From positions 1 to 11,831 of the forward strand of contig CAYLZN010000175.1 in the NCBI GenBank assembly GCA_964387935.1: a stretch of 11,831 nucleotides of DNA, in the 5' to 3' direction. Within the stretch, counting starts at the first letter, position 1. The number at the start of each line of letters is the position of its first letter. The position numbers and the translations under genes are program-made. Origin of the DNA: CAYLZN01 sp964387935 (GTDB lineage: Bacteria; Acidobacteriota; Vicinamibacteria; Vicinamibacterales; JAFNAJ01). Below the pieces are notes generated by a model. It worked only from the letters and a program-made list of their open reading frames with translations. It made no database searches and had not been told where the DNA came from. Shown in pieces: positions 1 to 6,054 of the stretch.

Positions 1-560
1 CGGCGGCGCGCCACGTGCAGGTCGCCGAGATGGTGATCGAGAAGGCCAAGCGCCTCGTCGAGCACAAGAAAGACGTCGTGATCCTGCTCGACTCGATCAC
101 GCGCCTGGCGCGCGCCTACAACACTGTCGTCCCGCCGTCGGGCAAGGTGCTGTCGGGCGGCGTCGACTCGAACGCGCTGCAGCGCCCGAAGCGCTTCTTC
201 GGTGCGGCCCGGAACATCGAGGAAGGCGGCTCGCTGACGATCGTCGCCACGGCGCTGATCGACACCGGGTCGCGCATGGACGACGTGATCTTCGAGGAGT
301 TCAAGGGCACGGGCAACATGGAGATCCACCTCGATCGGAAGCTGACCGATCGGCGCGTGTTCCCGTCCATCGACATCCTCAAGAGCGGGACGCGCAAGGA
401 GGAGCTGCTCATCGCGAAGGAAGACCTCAACCGCATCTGGGTGCTGCGCAAGGTGCTGAACCCGCTGTCGCCGGTGGAAGCGATGGAACTGCTGCTCAGC
501 AAGATGGGCAAGACGCGCACGAACGGCGACTTCCTGGCGGCGATGAGCAACGGGAGGTGA
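1..560 (+). CDS. rho: Transcription termination factor Rho, C-terminal part (5' end outside window)
   Basis: Rho is a hexameric RNA-dependent ATPase/helicase that ends transcription at C-rich, untranslated RNA. The frame is open from nucleotide 3, so the gene begins upstream; 185 residues are visible, matching about the last 180 of the ~420-residue family. Visible motifs, numbered from the first complete codon, are the RHVQVAEMVIEKAKR segment (3-17), Walker B hydrophobic strand plus Asp (VVILLD, 25-30), the Q-loop region (SGGVDSNALQRPKRFFG, about 51-67) and the R-loop region (EEFKGTGNME, about 98-107). The Walker A P-loop and the RNA-binding cold-shock domain lie before the window. A GTG at 15 is only an internal Val codon. 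The stop TGA is at 558-560. No rpmE follows, although it often does in other bacteria; a heptamer repeat starts 5 bp after the stop. Identification is essentially certain. Confidence 0.98.
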   Translation, partial: AARHVQVAEMVIEKAKRLVEHKKDVVILLDSITRLARAYNTVVPPSGKVLSGGVDSNALQRPKRFFGAARNIEEGGSLTIVATALIDTGSRMDDVIFEEFKGTGNMEIHLDRKLTDRRVFPSIDILKSGTRKEELLIAKEDLNRIWVLRKVLNPLSPVEAMELLLSKMGKTRTNGDFLAAMSNGR

Positions 561-600
561 GGGCGGGCTCAGGGCTCAAGGCTCGGGGCTCAGGGCCGGG
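561..600. repeat. GGGCTCA heptamer tandem repeat after rho
   Basis: Read directly: five consecutive 7-bp units at 565-599, GGGCTCA, GGGCTCA, AGGCTCG, GGGCTCA and GGGCCGG, beginning 5 bp after the rho stop codon. The same family, on the opposite strand, fills the gap at 5417-5472. The rest of the gap up to 757 holds no gene I can support. It contains a small inverted repeat (TGAGC / GCTCA) near 708-724 and no convincing tRNA or U-tract terminator. Confidence 0.8.
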
Positions 601-747
601 AGCTGCGTTCCTGTGTGCTGATGCGAGGTCCAGTCTGAAAGTCCCGGTTCCGCCCGCGCGGCGGTCGCAGTAGACCCCCGAACAGGTTCGTATTGGCAAA
701 CAGCCCCTGAGCTGCCACGGCTCATGCGGCCATGACTGCATGACAAC

Positions 748-751
748 GGAG
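748..751 (+). promoter_or_regulatory. Ribosome binding site deciding the start of the SnoaL-like gene
   Basis: GGAG lies 6 nt before ATG 758. The upstream in-frame ATG at 740 has no purine-rich stretch in front of it. The site therefore favours 758 as the start. Confidence 0.5.
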
Positions 752-757
752 ACGCCG

Positions 758-1153
758 ATGGATGCTGCAACGCTGCAGGAGTTCGGGGCGGAGTACACCG
801 CGGCATGGTGCAGTCAGCACGCGGCGAGCGTCGCGGCGTTCTTCGCAGAGGACGGATCGCTGACGATCAACGACGGAGCCCCTGCCGTGGGCAGAACCGC
901 AATCACCGCCGCCGCCCAGGGTTTCATGACCGCGTTCCCCGACATGGTCGTGGCGATGGACCGCGTCGGTCTCGAAGGCGGTCGGGCGGTGTACCGGTGG
1001 ACGTTGACCGGAACGAACACGGGGCCCGGCGGGACCGGCAAGGCCGTTCGCATCAGTGGGCACGAAGAGTGGACGTTCGGACCCGATGGCCTGATTGCGG
1101 AGTCGCGGGGCCACTTCGACGAGGCCGAGTACAACCGTCAACTCGGGAAGTGA
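758..1153 (+). CDS. SnoaL-like / NTF2-fold small protein
   Basis: The protein has 131 residues from ATG 758 (137 from ATG 740), the usual size of single-domain NTF2-like proteins. These form a cone-shaped fold with a hydrophobic pocket; members include polyketide cyclases, isomerases and many proteins of unknown activity. Visible in the sequence are an N-terminal helix (LQEFGAEYTAAWCSQ), the family's AAFFAEDGSLTIN strand and a GRTAITAAAQGFMTAFPDMV helix. Strands follow (AVYRWTLTGTN, HEEWTFGPDGLIAESRGHF), with an acidic/aromatic tail. There is no signal peptide or membrane segment, so it is cytoplasmic. I chose 758 because GGAG sits 6 nt upstream and homologues typically begin with a short MDxxTL-like lead. 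It stands 200 bp after rho and 70 bp before the GrpB gene, on the same strand. The substrate cannot be told from the sequence; family assignment is good, function unknown. Confidence 0.85.
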   Translation: MDAATLQEFGAEYTAAWCSQHAASVAAFFAEDGSLTINDGAPAVGRTAITAAAQGFMTAFPDMVVAMDRVGLEGGRAVYRWTLTGTNTGPGGTGKAVRISGHEEWTFGPDGLIAESRGHFDEAEYNRQLGK

Positions 1154-1223
1154 CCGAGCGGCGACGAAGATGACGCGGCGCGCGGCGTCCGCGCGGCCTG
1201 CGGCGCCTGGGAGAACAGCACGG

Positions 1224-1766
1224 GTGCGCGAACGGATCATCATCGTGCCGTACGATCCGGCCTGGCCTCGCCGGTTCGAGGAGGAGCGCGCCGTCCTTGC
1301 AGCAGCCTTCGCTGGAAGTGAGGCGGCCATCGAACACATCGGCAGCACCGCCGTACCAGGCCTTGCCGCGAAGCCGGTCATCGATATCCTGATTGGGCTC
1401 TCGACACTGGACGAGGCTGCACATCGTCGTCCGGCACTCGAACAGGCGGGGTACGAGTACGTGCCGGAATACGAACGGGTCATCCCCCAGCGCCGCTATT
1501 TCCGGAAGCCGCGGTTCGGACCGAGGGAGTTCCACCTGCACTGCGTGCTCGGCGACAGCGACCTGTGGACCCGGCATGTCGCGTTTCGGGACTACCTGCG
1601 GGCCCACCCGGAGTCGGCAGCGGCCTACGAAGCACTCAAGCGACACCTTGCGGCCCGAGTCCCCAAAGAGGAGTACCCGGACGCCAAGGGTCCCTTCATC
1701 GAAGCGGTGCTCGCCGCCGCGATGCGCGAACGTGGCGAGGCGTCTGCTCCCGCGGAGGGGCGATAG
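1224..1766 (+). CDS. GrpB family (UPF0157) nucleotidyltransferase-like protein
   Basis: From GTG 1224 the protein has 180 residues, normal for GrpB/UPF0157. The family signature HIGSTAVPGLAAKPVIDI is at residues 38-55, preceded by the usual VPYDPAWPRRF start (8-18). The second hallmark follows as FHLHC (103-107) and FRDYLRAHP (121-129). GrpB proteins have a nucleotidyltransferase-like fold with a GS...D pattern; their physiological substrate is not established. They are sometimes fused to dephospho-CoA kinase. Start choice: homologues begin a few residues before VPYDP, and GGGAG lies about 10 nt before GTG 1224. ATG 1170, also in frame and 16 nt after the previous stop, would add 18 low-complexity Ala/Arg residues and has no clear Shine-Dalgarno. 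The frame is open from 1095, but that part overlaps the preceding gene. The stop is 3 bp before the GTPase start, suggesting one transcript with it. Confidence 0.9.
   Translation: MRERIIIVPYDPAWPRRFEEERAVLAAAFAGSEAAIEHIGSTAVPGLAAKPVIDILIGLSTLDEAAHRRPALEQAGYEYVPEYERVIPQRRYFRKPRFGPREFHLHCVLGDSDLWTRHVAFRDYLRAHPESAAAYEALKRHLAARVPKEEYPDAKGPFIEAVLAAAMRERGEASAPAEGR
1754..1760 (+). promoter_or_regulatory. Strong ribosome binding site for the TGS GTPase
   Basis: GGAGGGG lies inside the last codons of the GrpB gene, 9 nt before ATG 1770. It supports this start and points to translation of the GTPase from a shared mRNA. Confidence 0.6.
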
Positions 1767-1769
1767 CCC

Positions 1770-2753
1770 ATGCCTGCCAGCCTCACGCCCGAGTACCATC
1801 GCGCCGAGGAACGGCTCCGCCAGGCCAGAACGGTCGAGGAACGAATCGGCGCCCTCGAGGAGATGTTGCGGGTCATTCCCAAGCACAAGGGAACCGACCA
1901 CATGCAGGCCGACCTTCGGGGCCGGCTGTCGAAGCTCCGAAAAGAATCCTCGCGATCGGCCGGCAAGGGGGGCTTCAGCTACGTCATCCCTCACGAAGGT
2001 GCGGGACAGGTGGCCCTGATCGGTCCCCCGAACGCCGGCAAGTCCGCGCTCGTGCGCGCGTTGACGCACGCGACACCGACGGTCGCGGATTACGAGTTCA
2101 CCACACGCGAGCCGACGCCGGGCATGATGCCGTTCGAGGACATCTCGTTCCAGTTGATCGACCTGCCGCCGCTGTCGAGCGTCCACGTCGAGCCGTGGGT
2201 GTACGATCTCGTGCGGCACGCGGGCCTGGCGTGGGTCGTGCTGCCGGTCGGCGACGCCCTTGGCGGGTTCGAGGAGGTGCAGCGCCTGCTCGACGCGAAG
2301 CGGATCGGCCTGTGTCCTGCGGGCCGGGACGCGCCACTGGACGTCGACTCCTCGCGCGTCGTGCGCGACGCCCTCGTCGTAGTCACGCACGTGGACGATG
2401 AGCGGGCTGAGGCGGATGCGGCGGCCTTCGACGAACTGCTGGAGCGGCGGTGGCCGCTGGTGGCGGTGTCAGGGCTGAACGGCCGCGGGCTGGACCAGCT
2501 TCCCCGCCGGACGTTCGAGGCCTTCGACATCATCCGCGTCTACACGAAAGAGCCCGGCAAACCCGCAGACCGCCGCGCCCCATATGCCCTCCCGCGCGGG
2601 GCCACGGTCGGCGACCTCGCCGCGCGCATCCACAAGGAAGTGCTCGAGAGCATGCGCTTCGCGCGGGTCTGGGGTCCGAGCGCGTTCGACGGCCAGGCCG
2701 TGCAGCGGGACCACGTCCTCGCAGAGGGAGACGTCGTCGAGATCCACGGATAG
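1770..2753 (+). CDS. OBG/DRG-like GTPase with C-terminal TGS domain
   Basis: The protein has 327 residues. Residues 1-75 are charged and helical. A G domain follows with P-loop GPPNAGKS (85-92), Thr residues of the switch I region near 111-112, a G3 motif written DLPP (131-134) and a G4 motif written THVD (206-209) instead of NKxD. The G5-like SGLNG is at 234-238. Residues about 253-327 form a TGS domain (RVYTKEPGKPADRRAPYALP through ending DVVEIHG), the ubiquitin-like RNA/ribosome-linked module shared by ThrRS, RelA/SpoT and DRG-type GTPases. The layout resembles archaeal/eukaryotic DRG proteins, but the N-terminus and motif spellings differ. A ribosome- or RNA-related role is inferred from the family, not shown here. 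No signal peptide or membrane segment is present, so it is cytoplasmic. It is probably co-transcribed with the GrpB gene 3 bp upstream. The weakened G4 motif could alter guanine specificity. Confidence 0.88.
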   Translation: MPASLTPEYHRAEERLRQARTVEERIGALEEMLRVIPKHKGTDHMQADLRGRLSKLRKESSRSAGKGGFSYVIPHEGAGQVALIGPPNAGKSALVRALTHATPTVADYEFTTREPTPGMMPFEDISFQLIDLPPLSSVHVEPWVYDLVRHAGLAWVVLPVGDALGGFEEVQRLLDAKRIGLCPAGRDAPLDVDSSRVVRDALVVVTHVDDERAEADAAAFDELLERRWPLVAVSGLNGRGLDQLPRRTFEAFDIIRVYTKEPGKPADRRAPYALPRGATVGDLAARIHKEVLESMRFARVWGPSAFDGQAVQRDHVLAEGDVVEIHG

Positions 2754-2796
2754 GATCCGTTCCCGGCGGGCGGCTTGCGGCGAGCGGACGCCCCGA

Positions 2797-2816
2797 CCTG
2801 GCCGGTCACGGCCGGG
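2797..2816. terminator. Possible bidirectional hairpin between convergent genes
   Basis: The arms CCTGGCCG and CGGCCGGG can form an 8-bp stem (one G-U pair) around a GTCA loop. It stands 43 bp after the GTPase stop, and its loop contains the stop codon of the convergent kinase gene (2806-2808). No T-tract follows on either strand, so it is at best a weak intrinsic terminator. GC-rich DNA makes such stems by chance fairly often. Confidence 0.25.
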
Positions 2817-4119
2817 GCCCCGTCAGCCGCAGAAACGACGCCTCGCCGATGACACGAATCCGGAGCCCTCGCTCCCGGTAATAGTCCACGTCCATCAGTT
2901 TCGCGCCCTTGCGCCCGGCCTTCTGACCGGGGCTCGGCTGCCCACGCACGACCACGTCGGTCGAGGCCGTCACGCGTGCGCCAACCCTGGCGCCTGCCCG
3001 CCGGGCCCGACGGGCCGCGTCGCGGCGGGTCATCGAGTCGAGCCGGCCTGTGAACACGATCTGCAGTCCCTTCAGGCTGGCCACGCGCCCTGACGTCACG
3101 CGATCGGGCTCGGCCTCCAGCGCGGCCGTGAGTTCGCTGGCGCTCGCGAAGCGCTTCCGCCTGGGGCCGATGCACCGCTGGACGATCTCCTTGAACTGGT
3201 CGCTGCACGGGAGCCTGGCGACTTCCGTCGAGGTCAGCTTCCGACTGGCTTCGCCCTTCACCAGCATCGCCAGCAACTGCCCGACCTGATACACATCGTC
3301 GGCCGCGCGCCACGTCTGCGCACGCTGCTGGAGCACCTCGGGGGGGGCCATCCATGGCGCCATGGTCGTGGCCGCCACTCCGCCGGTCCGGACGTGATGC
3401 ATCGCGATCCCGAAGTCCCCGAGCTTCAGTGTCGGCCCTTCGCACACGAAGATGTTCAGCGGCGTGAGGTCGCGGTGCAGGGCGCGACCTCGATGCAGGA
3501 TCTGCAGCACCTCGAGCAGGCCGGCGACCTGGCTCCGCGCCCTGGTCTCCGAGAACGGACGATGGCCGGCGGCGAAGTAGCTCCGCAGATCCCCCATGGT
3601 CGCGAACTCGAGCACCAGGGCGTACAGCGGGCGGCCGGTGCCGTCCCACCAGGGAAAGCTGTCGTACACCGCGATCGCGCGTGCCTGCCCTCGAAGCAGC
3701 GCACCGAAGTACGCCTCGCGAAGCCACGACTGCTGGTGCCGCGTCAGCTTGATGCACAGGGGGCCGGCCGGACCAGACGCCCCGACCGTTCTGGCCCGGA
3801 ACACCTGCCCGTAGCCACCCTCGCCGAGCAGCGGTCCCAATTCATACTCGAGGCCGGTTTCTGGACTCCGAAGTCGGCGGCCCGGCGACAGGCCGACCGC
3901 GCCGGCAGGCCGGGCCGATCGCGTCGCGTCGACGTCGTGATTGCGAGTGGCCAGGGGGAACCTCAGACGGTATTCAGCGTCAGCCGCCAGGCAGTTGTCA
4001 ACGGTCCGCCACCACCCCGCCGCGCGCCCACCTGCTGCCTCGTGGCCGTCCTGCCGTACGCCGCATGACCGTACGCCGCCCTGCCGTACGCCGCGTGACC
4101 GTACGCCGCCGTACGCCAT
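2806..4119 (-). CDS. Soluble Ser/Thr protein kinase fused to a C-terminal BRCT domain (start uncertain)
   Basis: Numbered from ATG 4119 the protein has 437 residues. A kinase domain spans about 90-335, with Gly-rich loop GEGGYGQV (99-106), ATP-binding Lys124 (LCIKLTR), likely helix-C Glu135 and catalytic loop HRDLTPLN (215-222, Asp217). The Mg loop is DFG (235-237), and PPEV (259-262) replaces APE. The usual HRDLK Lys of Ser/Thr kinases is Thr here. Residues about 348-433 form a BRCT domain like that of bacterial LigA (GLQIVFTGRLDSMTRRDA), with Thr357 and several Lys near 400-407 where phosphate-binding BRCTs use Ser/Thr and Lys. There is no membrane segment, so it is cytosolic, unlike the many PknB-type receptors. 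The start is unresolved. ATG 4119 lies inside a heptamer repeat, lacks a Shine-Dalgarno, and leaves about 80 non-conserved residues before the kinase. No ATG or GTG occurs in frame between it and the kinase domain; only CTG codons (for example at residue 77) and one TTG (residue 94) do. The domains are certain; the 5' end is not. Confidence 0.85.
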   Translation of the reverse strand: MAYGGVRSRGVRQGGVRSCGVRQDGHEAAGGRAAGWWRTVDNCLAADAEYRLRFPLATRNHDVDATRSARPAGAVGLSPGRRLRSPETGLEYELGPLLGEGGYGQVFRARTVGASGPAGPLCIKLTRHQQSWLREAYFGALLRGQARAIAVYDSFPWWDGTGRPLYALVLEFATMGDLRSYFAAGHRPFSETRARSQVAGLLEVLQILHRGRALHRDLTPLNIFVCEGPTLKLGDFGIAMHHVRTGGVAATTMAPWMAPPEVLQQRAQTWRAADDVYQVGQLLAMLVKGEASRKLTSTEVARLPCSDQFKEIVQRCIGPRRKRFASASELTAALEAEPDRVTSGRVASLKGLQIVFTGRLDSMTRRDAARRARRAGARVGARVTASTDVVVRGQPSPGQKAGRKGAKLMDVDYYRERGLRIRVIGEASFLRLTGPRP

Positions 4120-4142
4120 ACGCCGTACGCCGTACGCCCATA
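4051..4142. repeat. GCCGTAC heptamer repeat with a duplicated 30-bp unit
   Basis: Read directly: 4051-4080 and 4081-4110 are 30-bp tandem copies differing at one base (4065 A, 4095 G). They are followed by 7-bp units at 4108-4142: GCCGTAC, GCCATAC, GCCGTAC, GCCGTAC, GCCCATA. GTAC occurs seven times in about 80 bp, most often inside the palindrome CGTACG. The tract lies between the divergent kinase and permease genes. It overlaps the best available kinase start and runs into the permease -10 box. Confidence 0.85.
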
Positions 4143-4146
4143 CAAT
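4141..4146 (+). promoter_or_regulatory. -10 box of a likely leaderless promoter for the permease
   Basis: TACAAT is followed by exactly six C residues and then GTG 4153. With the usual -10 geometry, transcription would begin at the G of the start codon. No Shine-Dalgarno precedes the GTG. No clear -35 box is seen at the expected place (4118-4123). The hexamer is the degenerate edge of the GCCGTAC repeat. Confidence 0.5.
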
Positions 4147-4152
4147 CCCCCC

Positions 4153-5415
4153 GTGCCCTCCCCCGCCCTCGCCTCGGTCCTGGCGCTGCTCGTCGCCATC
4201 GTCCTGAGCTGCACCTCGCAGTTGAACGTCGGGTTGCTCGCGGCGGCACTGGCCTGGCTGATTGGTGTGTTCGTCGCGGGCCTGCCGGCCGACGCCGTGG
4301 CGGGCGGCTTCCCGGCACAGCTCTTCCTGACGCTGGCGGGCGTGACGCTGCTGTTTGCCGCGTCCGAGACCAATGGCACGATCGACGCCCTCGCGCGCCG
4401 GGTCCTGCGCGTGGCAGGCGGGAGCGCACGTCTGATCCCGCTGCTGGTGTTCCTCATCGCGATGACCGTGTCGACGCTCGGCCCTGGCGCGGTGGCCAGC
4501 ACCGCCCTGGTGGCGCCCGTCGCCATGACGCTCGGCGCCGGCGCAGGCCTTTCGCCGTTCCTGACCGCCCTGATGGTGGCCAATGGCGCCAACGCGGGCA
4601 ACCTGTCGCCGCTCAGCGCGGTCGGGGTGATCGCCAACGCCAAGATGACAGCGGCGGGGCTGGGAGGCCACGAGTGGAAGGTGTGGGCCGCGAACTTCTT
4701 CGCGCACCTCCTGGTGGCCGTCGTGGCCTGGGCCGCCCTGCGCACGCCCCAGACGTCGTTACGCGGGCCCTCCGGGTCGCGGGGTGACGGTGCGCCCGCC
4801 CCCGGGCCCTTCACCCGTGCGCAGCTCCTGACGACCGGCGTGGTCGCGGCCTGGGTCGCCGCAGTCGTGCTGCGTGGCGCGCATGTCGGCTTCTCGGCAT
4901 TCACGGCAGCGGTCGTGCTGATCGTGCTCCGTGCCGCGGACGAAGGCGCCGCCATCAAGCGCATCCCATGGGGCGCGATCCTGATGGTCTGCGGCGTGTC
5001 GCTGCTCGTGGCCGTCCTCGAGAAGACGGGCGGCATGGACCTGTTCGCGGGTTCAATTGCACTCCTGGCGTCGCCGGCCTCGATCAACGGCGTCATGGCT
5101 TTCGTGACGGGCGTGATCTCGACCTACAGCAGCACCTCCGGCGTTGTGCTGCCCACGTTCCTCCCGACCGTGCCGGGGCTGGTCGAGAAGCTCGGGGGTG
5201 GCGATCCGCTCGCCATCGCGCTGAGCATCAACGTCGGCGCGTCGCTCGTGGACGTGTCGCCGCTCTCGACCATCGGCGCGTTGTGTGTCGCTGCCGCCGT
5301 CGATCCCGGCGACACACGCGATCTGTTCCGGAAGCTCCTCCTCTGGGGCTTCGCGATGACCGTCGTGGGCGCACTCCTCGCGCAACTGCTGGCAGGGCCG
5401 CTGGCGCGCGCGTAG
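4153..5415 (+). CDS. SLC13/MatC-like ion-transporter superfamily permease
   Basis: The product is a 420-residue very hydrophobic inner-membrane protein with roughly ten to twelve membrane segments and a hydrophilic central loop (about 199-218, TPQTSLRGPSGSRGDGAPAP). Two related motifs mark the two halves: NGANAGNLSPLSA (144-156) and SINVGASLVDVSPLSTIGA (358-376). These are the re-entrant-hairpin signatures of the ion transporter superfamily and closest in style to MatC (malonate/dicarboxylate carrier) proteins. A carboxylate substrate moved by cation symport is a reasonable family inference; the sequence does not fix it. No ATPase or periplasmic binding partner is adjacent, so it is probably a secondary carrier acting alone. 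GTG 4153 is the chosen start: it begins just before the first hydrophobic helix (LASVLALLVAIVLSC) and fits a leaderless transcript. A heptamer repeat begins 1 bp after the stop codon. Confidence 0.85.
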   Translation: MPSPALASVLALLVAIVLSCTSQLNVGLLAAALAWLIGVFVAGLPADAVAGGFPAQLFLTLAGVTLLFAASETNGTIDALARRVLRVAGGSARLIPLLVFLIAMTVSTLGPGAVASTALVAPVAMTLGAGAGLSPFLTALMVANGANAGNLSPLSAVGVIANAKMTAAGLGGHEWKVWAANFFAHLLVAVVAWAALRTPQTSLRGPSGSRGDGAPAPGPFTRAQLLTTGVVAAWVAAVVLRGAHVGFSAFTAAVVLIVLRAADEGAAIKRIPWGAILMVCGVSLLVAVLEKTGGMDLFAGSIALLASPASINGVMAFVTGVISTYSSTSGVVLPTFLPTVPGLVEKLGGGDPLAIALSINVGASLVDVSPLSTIGALCVAAAVDPGDTRDLFRKLLLWGFAMTVVGALLAQLLAGPLARA

Positions 5416-5416
5416 T

Positions 5417-5472
5417 GCGCCCTGAGCCTTGCGCCCTGAGCCTTGCGCCCCGAGCCTTGCGCCCCGAGCCTG
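5417..5472. repeat. Four copies of a 14-bp (2 x 7) repeat filling a convergent gap
   Basis: Read directly: four tandem 14-mers, GCGCCCTGAGCCTT twice, then GCGCCCCGAGCCTT and GCGCCCCGAGCCTG. They occupy 56 of the 58 bases between the permease stop (5413-5415) and the convergent stop codon at 5474-5476. The reverse complement, AAGGCTCAGGGCGC, is the same family as the repeat after rho (AGGCTCGGGGCTCA). No other terminator-like hairpin is present in this gap. Confidence 0.85.
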
Positions 5473-5473
5473 C

Positions 5474-6034
5474 CTATCTGGGCCAGAGCCATCCCATGGC
5501 CCCGCCGACGAGCATCCCGTACAGCAGTCCGTCGATGTTCGACTTCAGCGTGGTCGTCCAGCGCCGCTTGAACCAGATCGTGTTCTGCCACAGCGCCAGG
5601 CTGTATCCGACGAACGCCGTCGCGCCGGCGAAGCGGAACACCGCCAGGTAGTGCGCGCCGGGCGCCAGCGCACGGCCGGCGACGTAGGCGGCGAAGATCC
5701 CCACGACCACGCAGTACACGAACCACGCCGCGAGCTGGGGGCCCATCGATACTCTCCCGCTCGGCATGACGGTCATCAGCAGGACCGGCCCCTTCGTCAG
5801 CTTCTCGACGAACGCCGGGTCGTTGAGGTCCTTGTGGGAGCCTGCGCAGGGCACGAGATAGTCGCCCGGCGGCAGGTCGAACTTCCGCGCGGCTGCCATG
5901 AACTCGTCTTCCTTCGGCACCCGCGAGTAATCGGACTTGTGGAACGGCAGCACCATGTGAATGAGCGAGCTCGCAATGAACACGAGCACAGCGCCGATCA
6001 GGATTGGGAGCCACAGGGCTGTGATGGGGACCAT
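5474..6034 (-). CDS. Conserved small membrane protein of unknown function, four helices
   Basis: The protein has 186 residues. Four hydrophobic stretches are visible: about 5-29 (ending ASSLIHMVLPFH), 98-120 (WFVYCVVVGIFAAYVAG), 128-152 and 168-184. Between the first and second lies a hydrophilic section of about 65 residues (KSDYSRVPKEDEF through VLLMTVMPSGRVSMG). It contains PPGDYLVPCAG and a KGPVLLMTVMPSG strand. I do not recognise a characterised family; I believe similar proteins occur in acidobacteria, but that is recollection. No haem- or metal-ligand pattern is clear, although His26, His32, His67 and His128 are present. The start at 6034 is supported by GGAGGT 4 nt upstream. The frame stays open far upstream, but that part is antisense-type shadow inside the oxidoreductase gene. 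It lies 20 bp after that gene and is probably co-transcribed with it. A membrane anchor or partner role is possible but unproven. Confidence 0.82.
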   Translation of the reverse strand: MVPITALWLPILIGAVLVFIASSLIHMVLPFHKSDYSRVPKEDEFMAAARKFDLPPGDYLVPCAGSHKDLNDPAFVEKLTKGPVLLMTVMPSGRVSMGPQLAAWFVYCVVVGIFAAYVAGRALAPGAHYLAVFRFAGATAFVGYSLALWQNTIWFKRRWTTTLKSNIDGLLYGMLVGGAMGWLWPR

Positions 6035-6038
6035 GGTC

Positions 6039-6044
6039 ACCTCC
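6039..6044 (-). promoter_or_regulatory. Ribosome binding site for the small membrane protein
   Basis: On the - strand GGAGGT is followed by GACC and ATG 6034. This near-perfect Shine-Dalgarno sits in the 20-bp gap after the oxidoreductase stop. It fixes the start against the many upstream in-frame alternatives. Confidence 0.65.
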
Positions 6045-6054
6045 AGGGACACGT

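Noticed and set aside
601..739. tRNA or small RNA in the gap after rho
   Set aside because: A GGTTCG string near 684 recalls a T-loop, but no acceptor stem, anticodon arm or CCA end can be assembled.
1095..1223. N-terminal extension of the GrpB protein
   Set aside because: The frame is open to 1095, but this part overlaps the SnoaL-like gene and encodes a non-conserved Arg/Ala/Ser-rich stretch.
4051..4110. CRISPR-like direct repeats
   Set aside because: The two 30-bp copies are directly adjacent with no spacer between them and have a 7-bp internal period; there are no cas genes.
4120..4707. Upstream extension of the kinase frame
   Set aside because: It is antisense to the permease gene and low in complexity; the conserved kinase starts far downstream.
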